64,000 nt of DNA, from the NCBI GenBank assembly GCA_008000375.1, contig SMOI01000148.1, forward strand, positions 5,025 through 69,024, written 5' to 3'. The notes under the pieces are model-generated. The model was not told where the DNA came from. It ran no database searches and saw nothing but the letters and a program-made list of their open reading frames with translations. The position numbers and the translations under genes were made by a program. The DNA comes from Poteriospumella lacustris (Eukaryota > Sar > Chrysophyceae > Chromulinales > Dinobryaceae). Position 1 is the stretch's first letter; every line of letters starts with the position of its first letter. Positions 49,730 through 59,600 of this stretch are shown here, one piece after another.

Positions 49730-52465
49730 ATGCAACCCCATGGCCACAATCAACGCTATGCGGAGTCGGCCGTGCTGAAGAAAGTCCTCGACACCGCGAT
49801 CGCCCCCGACCTACTCGACCAACTCCAACGCGAAACCAACTTCACACCGGCGACATCCGACGCAAAAATCCAAGAAATTGATACCCTTCTCACCGTAATC
49901 TACGCGATGGCCGAGCGCAAAGGCTCCGAACACCCCGATACCTTGGATCGCCTGCAAGAACTGGTCAATCGCTACGAAGAAACGTGTCAATTCTCTTGTG
50001 CGGAGAAGTTACTGTTACGGTTACAAGTTGCCTTTCAACGTACCTACGGGCAGGAGAACATCATGATGTCCAAGGTCTGGAATCGGTTGGCGGAGATCCT
50101 CATGCACGAGGTGCATTACCCCGAAGCGGAGACGTACTACCGCAAGTCGTTGGCCCTGATCGAACGGTACTATCCGCTGCCGACGAAACCCCCAGTGCAT
50201 CGGCACCATAGCCATCGTTTCTCGCAGCAATACAAAGATGCAAAGGCCTTTCACGTGGCTTCTACGGCGGCAGCAGCAGCAGCAGCGGCATCAGCAGCGG
50301 CGGCGGTGACGGTGGCAGTCGCTGATGGCGACGAGGGCGATGCGAAGGGCTCCATCGCCCCCTCCTCCTCTTCCACGACGACGACCGCTGCGGATGCGAA
50401 ACGCTATGACCCCGTCAGCGACGCCAAAGACACCAAAGACGCCAAAGACACCAAAGACACCAAGGGCGCTGCTACAGAGATGACCACAGCCGCCAAAACG
50501 TCGTCGTCGTCGGGCCCCAGCAAAGTGCCGTTTCAGTCGCGTCCATCGCCTCCTCGTGTCACCGACGAGGAGGCCTCCGCCGACGCCAAACCCACCACCG
50601 CCATCACCACCTCCTCCGAGACCAGCTACGTAGAGGAGGCCGAAGGCAGCAAAGACACCACCGACCCCGCAACGATCGACCCGACGCTGCGGTTGTACCA
50701 AATGTACATCCCCGTCGTCCGTGGACTGGCCGATATCTACTGGCATTTGCAACGGTTGTCCGACTCGGAACGTTGCTATCGACGTGTCTTACCGATGCTC
50801 TTCTATTGGCACGGGCTGCAACACGAAGAGACGCTGTCGGCGATCAATGGGCTGGCGTTGGTGCTCGAAGCGGATCAACGGGCCGCCGAGGCGTTGGAGC
50901 TTTGTGAACGGTCGTTGCAGGATTGCATCACCCTCCTGGGCCCCAAGGACCCGATTACCCAGACCGCGGTCTCCACGGTCGCCCGTTTGAAAGAGACCCT
51001 GGGCATGTTTCAAGAGGCCGAGGCGATGTATCGTCTCGCGATTACGTATTCGACCGATGCGCTGGGGGAGGCGCATCCGCAATCGATGGGCCTGTCGTTA
51101 TCCCTCGCCCGCTTGCTCCAACGGACGCATCAATACACCGCCAGTTTGACCGTGTTGGAAGCGTTGGCCCCACGCTACGAGCGGTTGTACGGCGCGTATC
51201 ATTTGGAGTATTTAGAGGTCGTGTTCATGCAGGGCGAGCTGTGCGTCTTCCTCGACGACTACGCCGGCGCCCGGCGTTATTACGAACGCTGTTACACCCA
51301 TCGCTGTCTCTTGTTGCGCACGCGGCATCACCCGTTGGTGTACCAAGCGAAATTCGCCGTGGGGAAGACGTATCACATGGCGTGCAGCTGGCGCCACGAC
51401 ATTGCGCTGTTTCGGGCGAACGTGGCGCAGGCGCATCGGCTGTTGACGCACGCGTTCTACGGGACGATCGCGATCTATGGACAGGCACCGCTGACGAAGC
51501 CGTTGTTGCTCCTGCCACCGACATCGGCGTCGGCGGAGGGGGCGGTGGAGGCATCGGAGGGGGCGACGGGGGCGGCGACGGGGGCGGCGACGGGGGCGTC
51601 GGGGGTGTCACGAGGGTCGTCGTCGTCGTCGTCGCTGTTGGTCGCCGCCTCGTCGGCTTCGTCGTCGTCGTCGTCGTTGGCGGTGGACCCATCGACCACC
51701 ACCGGGCCGTCTGGGCCAGGGCCAGGGCCAGGGCCAGCGGTGGGGCCGGGTACACGTACGAACAGTGTCCGCGCGAGTCTGGGCATGGAGTCGCTGTTGG
51801 AAGCGGACTGCGATGGTCATTCGATCGATCGGGTCTATCAACAGGCCGGCGTCTTCCGCGCCGACTGCTTGGCCATGGCCCGCTATTTGGGCCACTTCTA
51901 CCTCGAATACGAGTTCTACGCCGAGGCCGAGGTGCTCTACGGCCTGCTCTTGGACGTGCTCCGGCAGCAAGAACGGCAGCAGCCGGAGACGTGTCGTCGG
52001 TTGTTCACCGTCGAGGTACAAGCGGAAGTCTACGTCGCCTACGGCCGCGTATTGGAGCAGAAGAAGCAGTACGCCCGGGCGGTGACGATGCTGGACACGG
52101 CGTGTCAGTTGTATCAGCGGTGGATACGGGAGTTGGCGCAGCAGATCGACGAGGGCGAGCGGGAGCTACGTCTCCTGCGGGCGGAATTGGCCGCGCCGAC
52201 GACGCCGCAGCCCACCGAATCAGCTGCCACCGACGGTGACGGTAACGGTGACGGTGACGGCGCGGCACCGCACCACCCGGCGTCGGCGGGGGCGGGGGCC
52301 ACGCGGTTGAGCCCGTTAGAAACGACGTTGAAGCGCATGTTGGTGACGTCGAAAGAGGAACAGATTCGCCAGTGGCGCGTCCAATGGACCGAGGCACAGG
52401 CCACCGCCGAGGACTGTCGCGAGCAGTTGCAGTACGCGACGTCGCTCTATACGCTGTCCTCGTAG
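49730..52465 (+). CDS. Kinesin-light-chain-like TPR protein, 911 aa
   Basis: A single exon. Residues about 45-145 hold the first TPR-type helices (E-H-P-D-T-L-D-R-L-Q-E-L-V, Y-P-E-A-E-T-Y-Y-R-K-S-L-A-L-I). A low-complexity insertion (about 160-315; poly-Ala, K-D-T/K-D-A repeats, Ser/Thr) follows. A second TPR block is at about 325-560, with 42-residue spacing typical of kinesin light chain TPRs (Q-H-E-E-T-L-S-A-I-N-G-L-A-L-V, E-A-E-A-M-Y-R-L-A-I). A Gly/Ser/Thr-rich linker (about 595-670) and a final helical block (about 690-800) precede a charged tail. The repeats suggest a protein-binding adaptor, for cargo or complex assembly. No enzymatic domain is visible. The low-complexity DNA is GC-rich trinucleotide sequence. 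Confidence 0.85.
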   Translation: MQPHGHNQRYAESAVLKKVLDTAIAPDLLDQLQRETNFTPATSDAKIQEIDTLLTVIYAMAERKGSEHPDTLDRLQELVNRYEETCQFSCAEKLLLRLQVAFQRTYGQENIMMSKVWNRLAEILMHEVHYPEAETYYRKSLALIERYYPLPTKPPVHRHHSHRFSQQYKDAKAFHVASTAAAAAAAASAAAAVTVAVADGDEGDAKGSIAPSSSSTTTTAADAKRYDPVSDAKDTKDAKDTKDTKGAATEMTTAAKTSSSSGPSKVPFQSRPSPPRVTDEEASADAKPTTAITTSSETSYVEEAEGSKDTTDPATIDPTLRLYQMYIPVVRGLADIYWHLQRLSDSERCYRRVLPMLFYWHGLQHEETLSAINGLALVLEADQRAAEALELCERSLQDCITLLGPKDPITQTAVSTVARLKETLGMFQEAEAMYRLAITYSTDALGEAHPQSMGLSLSLARLLQRTHQYTASLTVLEALAPRYERLYGAYHLEYLEVVFMQGELCVFLDDYAGARRYYERCYTHRCLLLRTRHHPLVYQAKFAVGKTYHMACSWRHDIALFRANVAQAHRLLTHAFYGTIAIYGQAPLTKPLLLLPPTSASAEGAVEASEGATGAATGAATGASGVSRGSSSSSSLLVAASSASSSSSSLAVDPSTTTGPSGPGPGPGPAVGPGTRTNSVRASLGMESLLEADCDGHSIDRVYQQAGVFRADCLAMARYLGHFYLEYEFYAEAEVLYGLLLDVLRQQERQQPETCRRLFTVEVQAEVYVAYGRVLEQKKQYARAVTMLDTACQLYQRWIRELAQQIDEGERELRLLRAELAAPTTPQPTESAATDGDGNGDGDGAAPHHPASAGAGATRLSPLETTLKRMLVTSKEEQIRQWRVQWTEAQATAEDCREQLQYATSLYTLSS

Positions 52466-52508
52466 CGTAGTGTAGCGTGGCGTAGCGTGGTGTAGCGTAG
52501 CATAGAGC
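52462..52508. repeat. GTAGCGTG-type short tandem repeat
   Basis: Degenerate 10-bp units (gtagcgtggt, gtagcgtagc) directly follow the stop codon of the TPR gene, in its 3'-UTR. Confidence 0.7.
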
Positions 52509-52721
52509 ACTACGATGTAAACACCCCCTCCCCCGCTTCGGGACGCGTTAGAACCGTTTTTGTTGGCTGCGGTGTTTGTACCGTTGATAACGGCGAAAGA
52601 GACGGTGCTACCGCCGTCCATCGACGGTTCAGTAGGGTCACTGGTCGTCAGACGACGACGACAACCGACGACGACAACGGCAAACGAGCGATGGACCACC
52701 TGTGTTTTGCTGCCCGTATCG

Positions 52722-54716
52722 TCACGACGCAGACGACGAGGAGACGGGGCCGGTGAAGGCGTCGTTACGGCCGCCATCGTCGTCGTCGTCGTCGTCGCCC
52801 TCCTCCTCGTCATCGTCGTCGTCGAGGCCCAAAGCGATCAAGTCGATGACCAGCGGCGTACACGGGGCACACCACACGACGGCGTCTGCGTCGTCCACGG
52901 CGTCGTCCACGGCGCCGTCGAGGAGCACCGGCTGCGTGTCGGGCTCCTCATCGATCAGAACCGGCTGCGTGTCGGGCTCATCGTCGTCGTCGAGCAGGTC
53001 GATGGGCTGCGGCGGTTGCCGTTGCGGTGGTACCGAGGCGGCGGCGGCGGTGGCGACGGCTGTGGTCGTGGCTGTGGCTGTGGCTCTGACGGTAGTGGTC
53101 CGGGAGAGAGGCGGCGACGACGACAAGTCGATGACGTTGTCGCCGTCGTCGGAGCCGTCGAGCGTCGTCGGGTGAAACGCTCGTTTGGTGCCCGTCAGCC
53201 GCGGCGACGTGGGCGTTCCACCGCCGCCGATATCGTCGAGGATCACCACTGTCGCCGCTGCGGTTGCTGCGGTTGCTGCGGTGGCTGCGGTGGAAGTGGC
53301 AGCTGTCACGGGAGAGGCAGCCGCTTTGTTCGCTCTGTTCGCGCCAGCGGTGTCGCGGGTGGTGGGGGCGGCGAGAGGCTGCGTCAACGTGGCGGACCAA
53401 GGCAGATCCACCACGACGATAGGCGGCTGCGATGCGGCTGGTAGCGGTAGCGGTGGTGGCGGTGGTGGAGCGGTGGCGAGGGCGATGGGTGGGCGATGGG
53501 GGCGCGTGGGGCGGTCGTGGGTGAAGACGTCGGTGACGCCCTGTCGGGCCAACGCCTGCAGCCGCTGCTGGCGTATCCAATCGGCGGAGGTAGCCGACGT
53601 AGAGGCGCTGCCACGAGTAGTGGTGGTGGTAGTGGCGGTGGCGGTAGTGGCGGTGGTATTGGCGGTGGGCAGAGGCCTGTTGACTGCCGCACCACCACCA
53701 CCACCACTGCCACTGCTACCTCGTGCAGGGGGCGGTGGACGCTGTGTGAGAGGAGGCTTGCTTCGAGTGGTCGCTGCGGTGGTGGTGGTGGCGGCGTTGT
53801 CGGTACCGTGAAGGAGGTAGTCCTGAATACTGCCACAGCCCGCACTCCCCGCGACGGCAGAGCCCAACTTGCGCCCTTGACTCTTGTTCCAATCAAAGGG
53901 CGCCGCTGTTTTCACCTGGTACGAGACGTCACCGGACAGTGAGTGGTCAGAGAACGCGTGTCAGAGTCCGAGCGAGACAGAGAGAGAGACAGAGAGACAG
54001 AGAGAGGGCAGACGGTGGAGGGGGTAGGGGGTGGGTGGGTTTACCTCGTAGGGATTGAGTCCGGATTGCCGCATCTGGTGCATGTCGCGTTGTACTTCGT
54101 CGGTCAAGCGATCCACCAGTTGATAAAAGTCAAAACTATGTTCCCCAATGGCGTTGTGGACCAATTCATGGACCATCGTACCCAACAACGACTCAAACGG
54201 TAAAAACGTCTGTTGGTTCTGCGGCGAACGCAAACGTATCATGATACGGCTGCCAGCATTGACATTGAGGCCTAAGAGGCCACCATTTTTGGGATAAAAC
54301 TCCATGAATTGACCGACACGCCACTGTTGACGCACCATCAGCGGTTGTGTGGCCAGGACGAGACGTTCTAACAGGTCGCGGGCCAAGTCCGGAAAGGGCA
54401 TTTTCTTCAAGGATTTGACTTCATGTACCTTGTAGCGATTGTCCTGAAGGTTTCCATGCTTATTCATGGTTGTGGAGTATGTAATAAACCCACGGAGGGG
54501 AGATGAGGACAGGCTTTCCGATGGGCGAAAACAGTCGATAAGCTTCGCCTTTTTAGAACCACCGTCTCCGTGAGCGGTCTTTCTCTTTAGAGGCTTTTCG
54601 TGAGAAAGAGAAAGGAGATTTCCCACTTGGTGATCGACTTTTGATCGACTGGGAATAACGAAAATCAAAATCGAAGACGAGGTCGGCGGGTCGAGAGACG
54701 CTGATGCCGTCATCAT
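52722..54716 (-). CDS. Wss1-like WLM-domain metalloprotease, two exons
   Basis: Exon 1 ends at 54045 with GAG/GTAAAC; exon 2 is 52722-53915 after a CCAG acceptor (129-nt intron containing gagaca repeats). The start is uncertain: ATGs lie at 54830, 54716 and 54467, and the frame stays open upstream. The WLM domain reads K-K-M-P-F-P-D-L-A-R-D-L-L-E-R-L, F-Y-P-K-N-G-G-L-L-G-L-N-V-N and the zinc-binding H-E-L-V-H-N-A-I-G-E-H, then F-Y-Q-L-V-D-R-L-T-D-E-V. Exon 2 begins with the family's W-N-K-S-Q-G-R-K-L-G segment, confirming the splice. Wss1/Spartan-type proteases degrade proteins crosslinked to DNA and bind SUMO, ubiquitin and Cdc48. The about 370-residue tail is low-complexity (Thr, Ala, Asp), with acidic patches, including D-D-D-D-E-P-D-T-Q-P and a copy reading E-E-P-D-T-Q-P-V-L-L. 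Some of these could act as SUMO- or p97-binding motifs, which is speculative. Confidence 0.83.
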
Positions 54717-54743
54717 CGTCGTGCTTTTTCGAGGAAACCCGCG

Positions 54744-54767
54744 AAGTGTGTCGGTTTTGTATCCCGG
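54744..54767 (+). promoter_or_regulatory. Shared upstream motif, copy 1
   Basis: AAGTGTGTCGGTTTTGTATCCCGG-like element, about 350 bp before the ATG at 55120. A closely similar element lies about 295 bp before the ATG at 56679. Both are followed 45-60 bp later by ATCGCCAATCGC. Shared order and similar spacing suggest common promoter or leader ancestry. Confidence 0.4.
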
Positions 54768-55119
54768 TATCACGGTATTAATTCGTTTGCGTCCACACGA
54801 CGATGACGACGATCGCCAATCGCTTTGCATTAGGAAACGAAATAGAAGCGAGTTACAACGTCTGCCCTTCGGCTACAACATGGTCACTTTTTCTATAAAC
54901 ATCTGTGCATTCTCGTGCTTGCGATAGATCGCGTCTGGTATATTGGTGGGTCATGTGGCCCTTTTTTCGCGCAAATCCCCTGTCCTGACGTCGTCGTCAT
55001 CTTGGCACCCGAGACGAAGATTGCCCTTCACATCGTCGGCCAAACCTCCAAACGGTCCTATCACAATCCTAATCGTCCATTGTTTTTTCATTATTCACAG
55101 CGTCCAAAATCGCGCAACG

Positions 55120-56052
55120 ATGCAACAACAAGAAGCAGCAACGTTGCCTCTCCCAACGGAAAGGCCAGAGAAGTTACCTCTCCAACTGCCCTTGATACGT
55201 GATCCGCGGAAGTTAAACCGAAGGGAATTGTTGAAAGAAATCCGCGAGCGGGGTTTTGATGCTGCCGGGTTGAACGATGAGCCGAAATCCCTCTTGGTGG
55301 CTCGGTTGTACGCTCTGATTTTGGAGGCGGGAAAGAGAAAACCATTGGAGCCGGAGGCGATGGACGACCGACAGCCAGAAAAGTGGTACTTACTGGCTGA
55401 GAAGTTTTACAAACGAATGTTTGCTGAAATTGCGGATACCAACGAGAGAGTCAACGCTGTTCGCGAGGTGAATGCAATCCTAAACAACAATTTCACTGTC
55501 GACGAGCTTGTCGCTATCGGGAATGGCGACTTCGTTCCTATCCGTTGCCAAGGAAACACGGCATTGATGCTGGTGTGTCGCTTTTCGAGCGCGCTCAGTT
55601 TGGAACCCTGGGTTGAAAGCGCTGCATCACGCCAACTAGGCAAATCGGGTTGGATACGCGCATCGGTGACGATATCCGGGAACGTGAACGGTTACACGGG
55701 TCTTCCATATCATCTCACGGTGAAAGGGGCGCTGGAAGAGATCGCAAAGCAAGCCACATTACCGCAAAGAAAAAAGAGGAAAATAACCGCGAAGGTGAAA
55801 GATGAAGAAGGCCTTGGAGAAGTGCAGGTGATGGTTGGAGAGGAAGTAGACGTTCCCTTCGGCCCTGAGGACCGCCGCGTGAAGGCCAGAGTGACGGGGG
55901 TGGAGCACTGTCAAGACACGGGAGAGTTGCGGGTCGTTGCGGTACCAACCGAAGCGTTCGAGCTTGGACCGGCGAGTACGGTCACGATGTCATTGAGCGA
56001 GTATGCAGCGTGCCGGGGCGAGGTTAACAATCTGGAGGAGCTGACTTTGTAG
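55120..56052 (+). CDS. SAP-like N-terminal protein, 310 aa
   Basis: The ATG at 55120 follows a possible 3' splice site (ttattcacag at 55091-55100), so an upstream leader exon is possible. Residues about 30-65 look like a SAP motif: K-L-N-R-R-E-L-L-K-E-I-R-E-R-G-F-D, then L-L-V-A-R-L-Y-A-L-I-L. The middle (about 80-180) is helical to mixed. A basic patch, P-Q-R-K-K-R-K-I, may be a nuclear signal. The C-terminal part is rich in beta-prone, acidic segments. A nuclear DNA-associated role is inferred from the SAP-like motif only. Otherwise I do not recognise it. It is divergent to the Wss1-like gene. Confidence 0.65.
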   Translation: MQQQEAATLPLPTERPEKLPLQLPLIRDPRKLNRRELLKEIRERGFDAAGLNDEPKSLLVARLYALILEAGKRKPLEPEAMDDRQPEKWYLLAEKFYKRMFAEIADTNERVNAVREVNAILNNNFTVDELVAIGNGDFVPIRCQGNTALMLVCRFSSALSLEPWVESAASRQLGKSGWIRASVTISGNVNGYTGLPYHLTVKGALEEIAKQATLPQRKKRKITAKVKDEEGLGEVQVMVGEEVDVPFGPEDRRVKARVTGVEHCQDTGELRVVAVPTEAFELGPASTVTMSLSEYAACRGEVNNLEELTL

Positions 56053-56678
56053 ATGGAGGTCTAGTTGCTGTAATTGCCTGTATTAAGAGTGTCTGTATTA
56101 AGTCCACCTTTGTGAACAAGTACCACGACCATTGAGTTTGAAGAAAGCAACGAAGGCTGGTGGGACTACGGAAACGTCGTTATTGGGATAGACTATTCGT
56201 CTTTTCTATCCCCCTTACCGCGTCAGACACAGCTTTCACCGTCCTCCGCCCCTGCGGACAAACGGACCTCCTTCTTGTGTAAAGAACTAACATCCCCACC
56301 ACCTCCTTCTTCCTCGCACCTTCTCCGCACCCGTTGTCCTCGCAGACTTGCCGTCCCCGCTAAGTGTGTCGGTTTATATCCCGGAAGTACGTTCTTATCC
56401 TAACACAGAAAAGCGGCCTCGTTGGCGCTCTGCCCACCGAACAATCGCCAATCGCCTTCTTGTTGGTTCTCTTTTTTACTTCTACTGTTTCCATGCCGAT
56501 TGTACAAACGAACTGTTCGAGGTATCCAAAACCAATCGGAACCATTTCTTCCTCGCAGAGAGCTACGGAAGAAGATATTTGGTGAGAGGTGTTCCCCGTG
56601 TGAAATCAATCGTCGAAGATCTTTTTGCGAGACCGTCAGTGACTCTGTTGACTGTTCAGGACGGTTCAACAGTATCGA
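56053..56678. promoter_or_regulatory. Intergenic/leader region upstream of the DENN gene
   Basis: It contains copy 2 of the shared motif (56362-56384) and short frames without domains. A leader exon cannot be excluded. Confidence 0.4.
56362..56384 (+). promoter_or_regulatory. Shared upstream motif, copy 2
   Basis: AAGTGTGTCGGTTT followed by TATATCCCGG, matching 54744-54767 apart from a 1-2 nt difference in the middle. ATCGCCAATCGC follows at about 56444. Confidence 0.4.
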
Positions 56679-59600
56679 ATGGAATCTTCCTCATCGTCTC
56701 GAGATCCTGGTAGCATGAAAGACGACACAGTTGCTTCGCTGACAGCGACGCCTCTGTCTTCCAGCACCAACGCTGCCGCGACGGGTTACGAAGTCGCTCG
56801 GTTGCTCAAATCACCTGAAAATCGTTTGTGTGCTGATTGCTCAGCCCCTTTGTTTGGTGTGACGAATACCTTTGCATCGCTGGAGTTTGGGGTGTGGATC
56901 TGTGCGGCCTGCGCCGAAATGCATAAGGAAGAACTGTCCGCCCTGGCGTCGTCCTCTCCGTGGGTGATGCCCAAGCCGGCGCATTCTCCCTGGACAGTCG
57001 AAGAGCTTCGTCGGATGCAATACCCGCTGTCACAGCACCGTCGGCCTCACCCGTTATCGGTCAGTGCCAATGGCACTGCTGTCGCTCCTGGCCCCACGGC
57101 GTCCACTGCGTCCACGGCGGGCATCACGGCCGGCAATGTCACTATCAACAAAGTCCTCGAACGGTACATCCCCGCCAAGGTCTGGCAGAAGATCACTCCG
57201 ACGTCGGGCACTGGCTTACGCCGCACGTGGATCCGCGCGAAATATTACAGTCATTATTTCGCGATTCCGCATTATGACTTGGAGCAAGACGTGCGGTTTT
57301 TGGCCAATCCCGAGTTATCCTTGAGTGGCGGTCATTCGACCCATTCGGTCTCGTCGGTGATGTCCTCGTTGCTCCGAGATGATCGGAAACAACGTATTGA
57401 TGCGCAGAAGGTCTTGCCCACCCGATTGGTGGATTATTTCTTGATCTTGGGCCCGACGAAGATCAACCCCACGTTGACGCTCATGAAGCACTCCCAACAG
57501 CACCACCATCGGCAGGCCTCCTCCTCCTCCTCGGCCACATCCTCGTCCTCCTCCTCCGCCTCTACACCGCCATCATCATCACCAACACCATTGACGTGGG
57601 CGGATGTCCAGTTCACCGTCGATGGCTTAGACTGCTACCCGGGCAAGGACTTCCACAGTGACACCCCGATCCCCGAACTCATCGGGCCGATGGTCTTTCC
57701 CCACGGTGTCACCTTGTCCACCGTAGAGAAACAGCCGTTCTCCTTCACGTACGTCCTCACAGACATCAACCGCATCAAACTCTACGGCGCCAGTTTGATC
57801 GTCTACGAACTCGTCGACCCGCAGCAGTTGCAGCGCTGGCTGCAACAGTGCATCGACCACAAAGCCACCACCAATGCCACCGTGGACCAACGCGCGCACT
57901 GGCAGCGTCTCTATCACGCCGCTGGTCAACAGCCCGTCTTGTACCTGCCCAAGGCCCTGACGCTGTTGTCGCATTACCCGTTCCACACGTTGTTTCAAAC
58001 GTACCTCGCGCGGTTGTATCACATTTCCTTGTCCACGGCACCGTTGCCACTCGAACGCTACATCCTCAATTTCGTCCAGGAGGTGCCCCTGCCGCCTCCC
58101 GGGCGTGTGGAAGTGATCTGTTCGTTGCCCGGCTGTATCCTGTCGCTGTCGCGTCCACCGCCCAACCAACTGCCCATGGTCGATTTCTCCTACCGCCCGC
58201 TCTTCGCGGCGTTGTCCGTCGACCACATCCTCGCCATCTTCACGTGTCTCGCCCTGGAACACCCCGTGTGCCTCTGCGCCAGCAACGTCGCGTTGTTGAC
58301 GCCGATCCAGGAGGCGCTGCTGTCGTTTCTGTTTCCGTTCGTCTGGCAGGGCTGCTACGTGCCCATGCTACCCAGCCATCTGCTCGAACTCCTCGATGCG
58401 CCCGTCCCTTTGCTCGTCGGCATGCACGACGAATACCTACGCCACACGCCACCGTCGATGCGGCCCTCCGAAGTGCTCTTCGTCCACGTCGACACCGACA
58501 CACTCACCTACGGCGAACGCGACGACGTCGACTTCAACGCCACCGGCGCGTCGGACGAGGTGGACGCCTCCGACGGTGGTGGCGCGGACAGTTACGGTGG
58601 CCTGTTGGGCCGCCGGGGTATTCCCGCGTTGCCGAAAGCCGCCATGGCGAAACTGCGGGCGAAACTGGTCGAGCACGGCGGGCACTTGTACCGGCAGTGC
58701 GACGTGCTCTTGAAACAGGCGGGCAACCCGTATCCGCACCAGGAACAGTACATGCCGCTCGACGCGCAGGTCTTTCAAGAACAGGCGCTTCTGTTGTCGC
58801 GTCCGCAGACGTGGCTGCCGGCGTTGGAACACGCTGGCGGCGGTGGCGGTAACGGCAACGGTGGCGGTAGCGGCGGTGGTAGCGGTGGTGGGGGCGGTAA
58901 CGGTGGCGGTGGCGGGGCAGCCCTGAAGAACGCGCAGCTGGGCATCAAAGCGGATGCGTCCGGTGGCAGCAGCAGCAGTGGTGGAAGCGGTGGCGCGTCG
59001 ACCGCGTCGGGGGCAGCGCTGCCGTATCGCCACCCCGCCGCCTGCACCGTCGTCGCTTGGACATCGTCGTCCTCGTCAACGGCGGGGGCGGTGGCGTCTT
59101 CCTCCGCCACTGCGAAGGTGGTCACGAACCTGCTCGACGCGCAGAACAACGTGCCCCACGCGGGTGACCGGTTCGATGCCCGCGAAATACGCGAGGCGTT
59201 TCTACGGTTCTGGGTGGCGACGCTGGGCGACTACCACGAGTTCTTCGCGTTGACACGCGACGATGGCAGCGTCATCTGGCCGCCATCGGCTGCGAATGGT
59301 GGCAGTAGCCGCGACGGCGGTGGGGGCAATGGCAAAGGCAGCGGCGGCGGCGGGTTGTTTCGACGAGACCGACGCGTCACGACGACGACGTTGCTGTTCA
59401 GTGGCAGCGGAAAAGGCGCCGCCTCCTCTTCCACTAACAGCGGTGGCAGTGGCGGTGGGTGGCGCGTGGGGATGGACGGCATCGACGGTGACGCGTCCTC
59501 CGGCGGCGGCTACGTGTTCATGACGCAGTGCTACGCCGACCATTTGCAGAACCGTTTCCTCGCGACGATGATCCGTGGGCAGATGTTTAGCATCTTCCGC

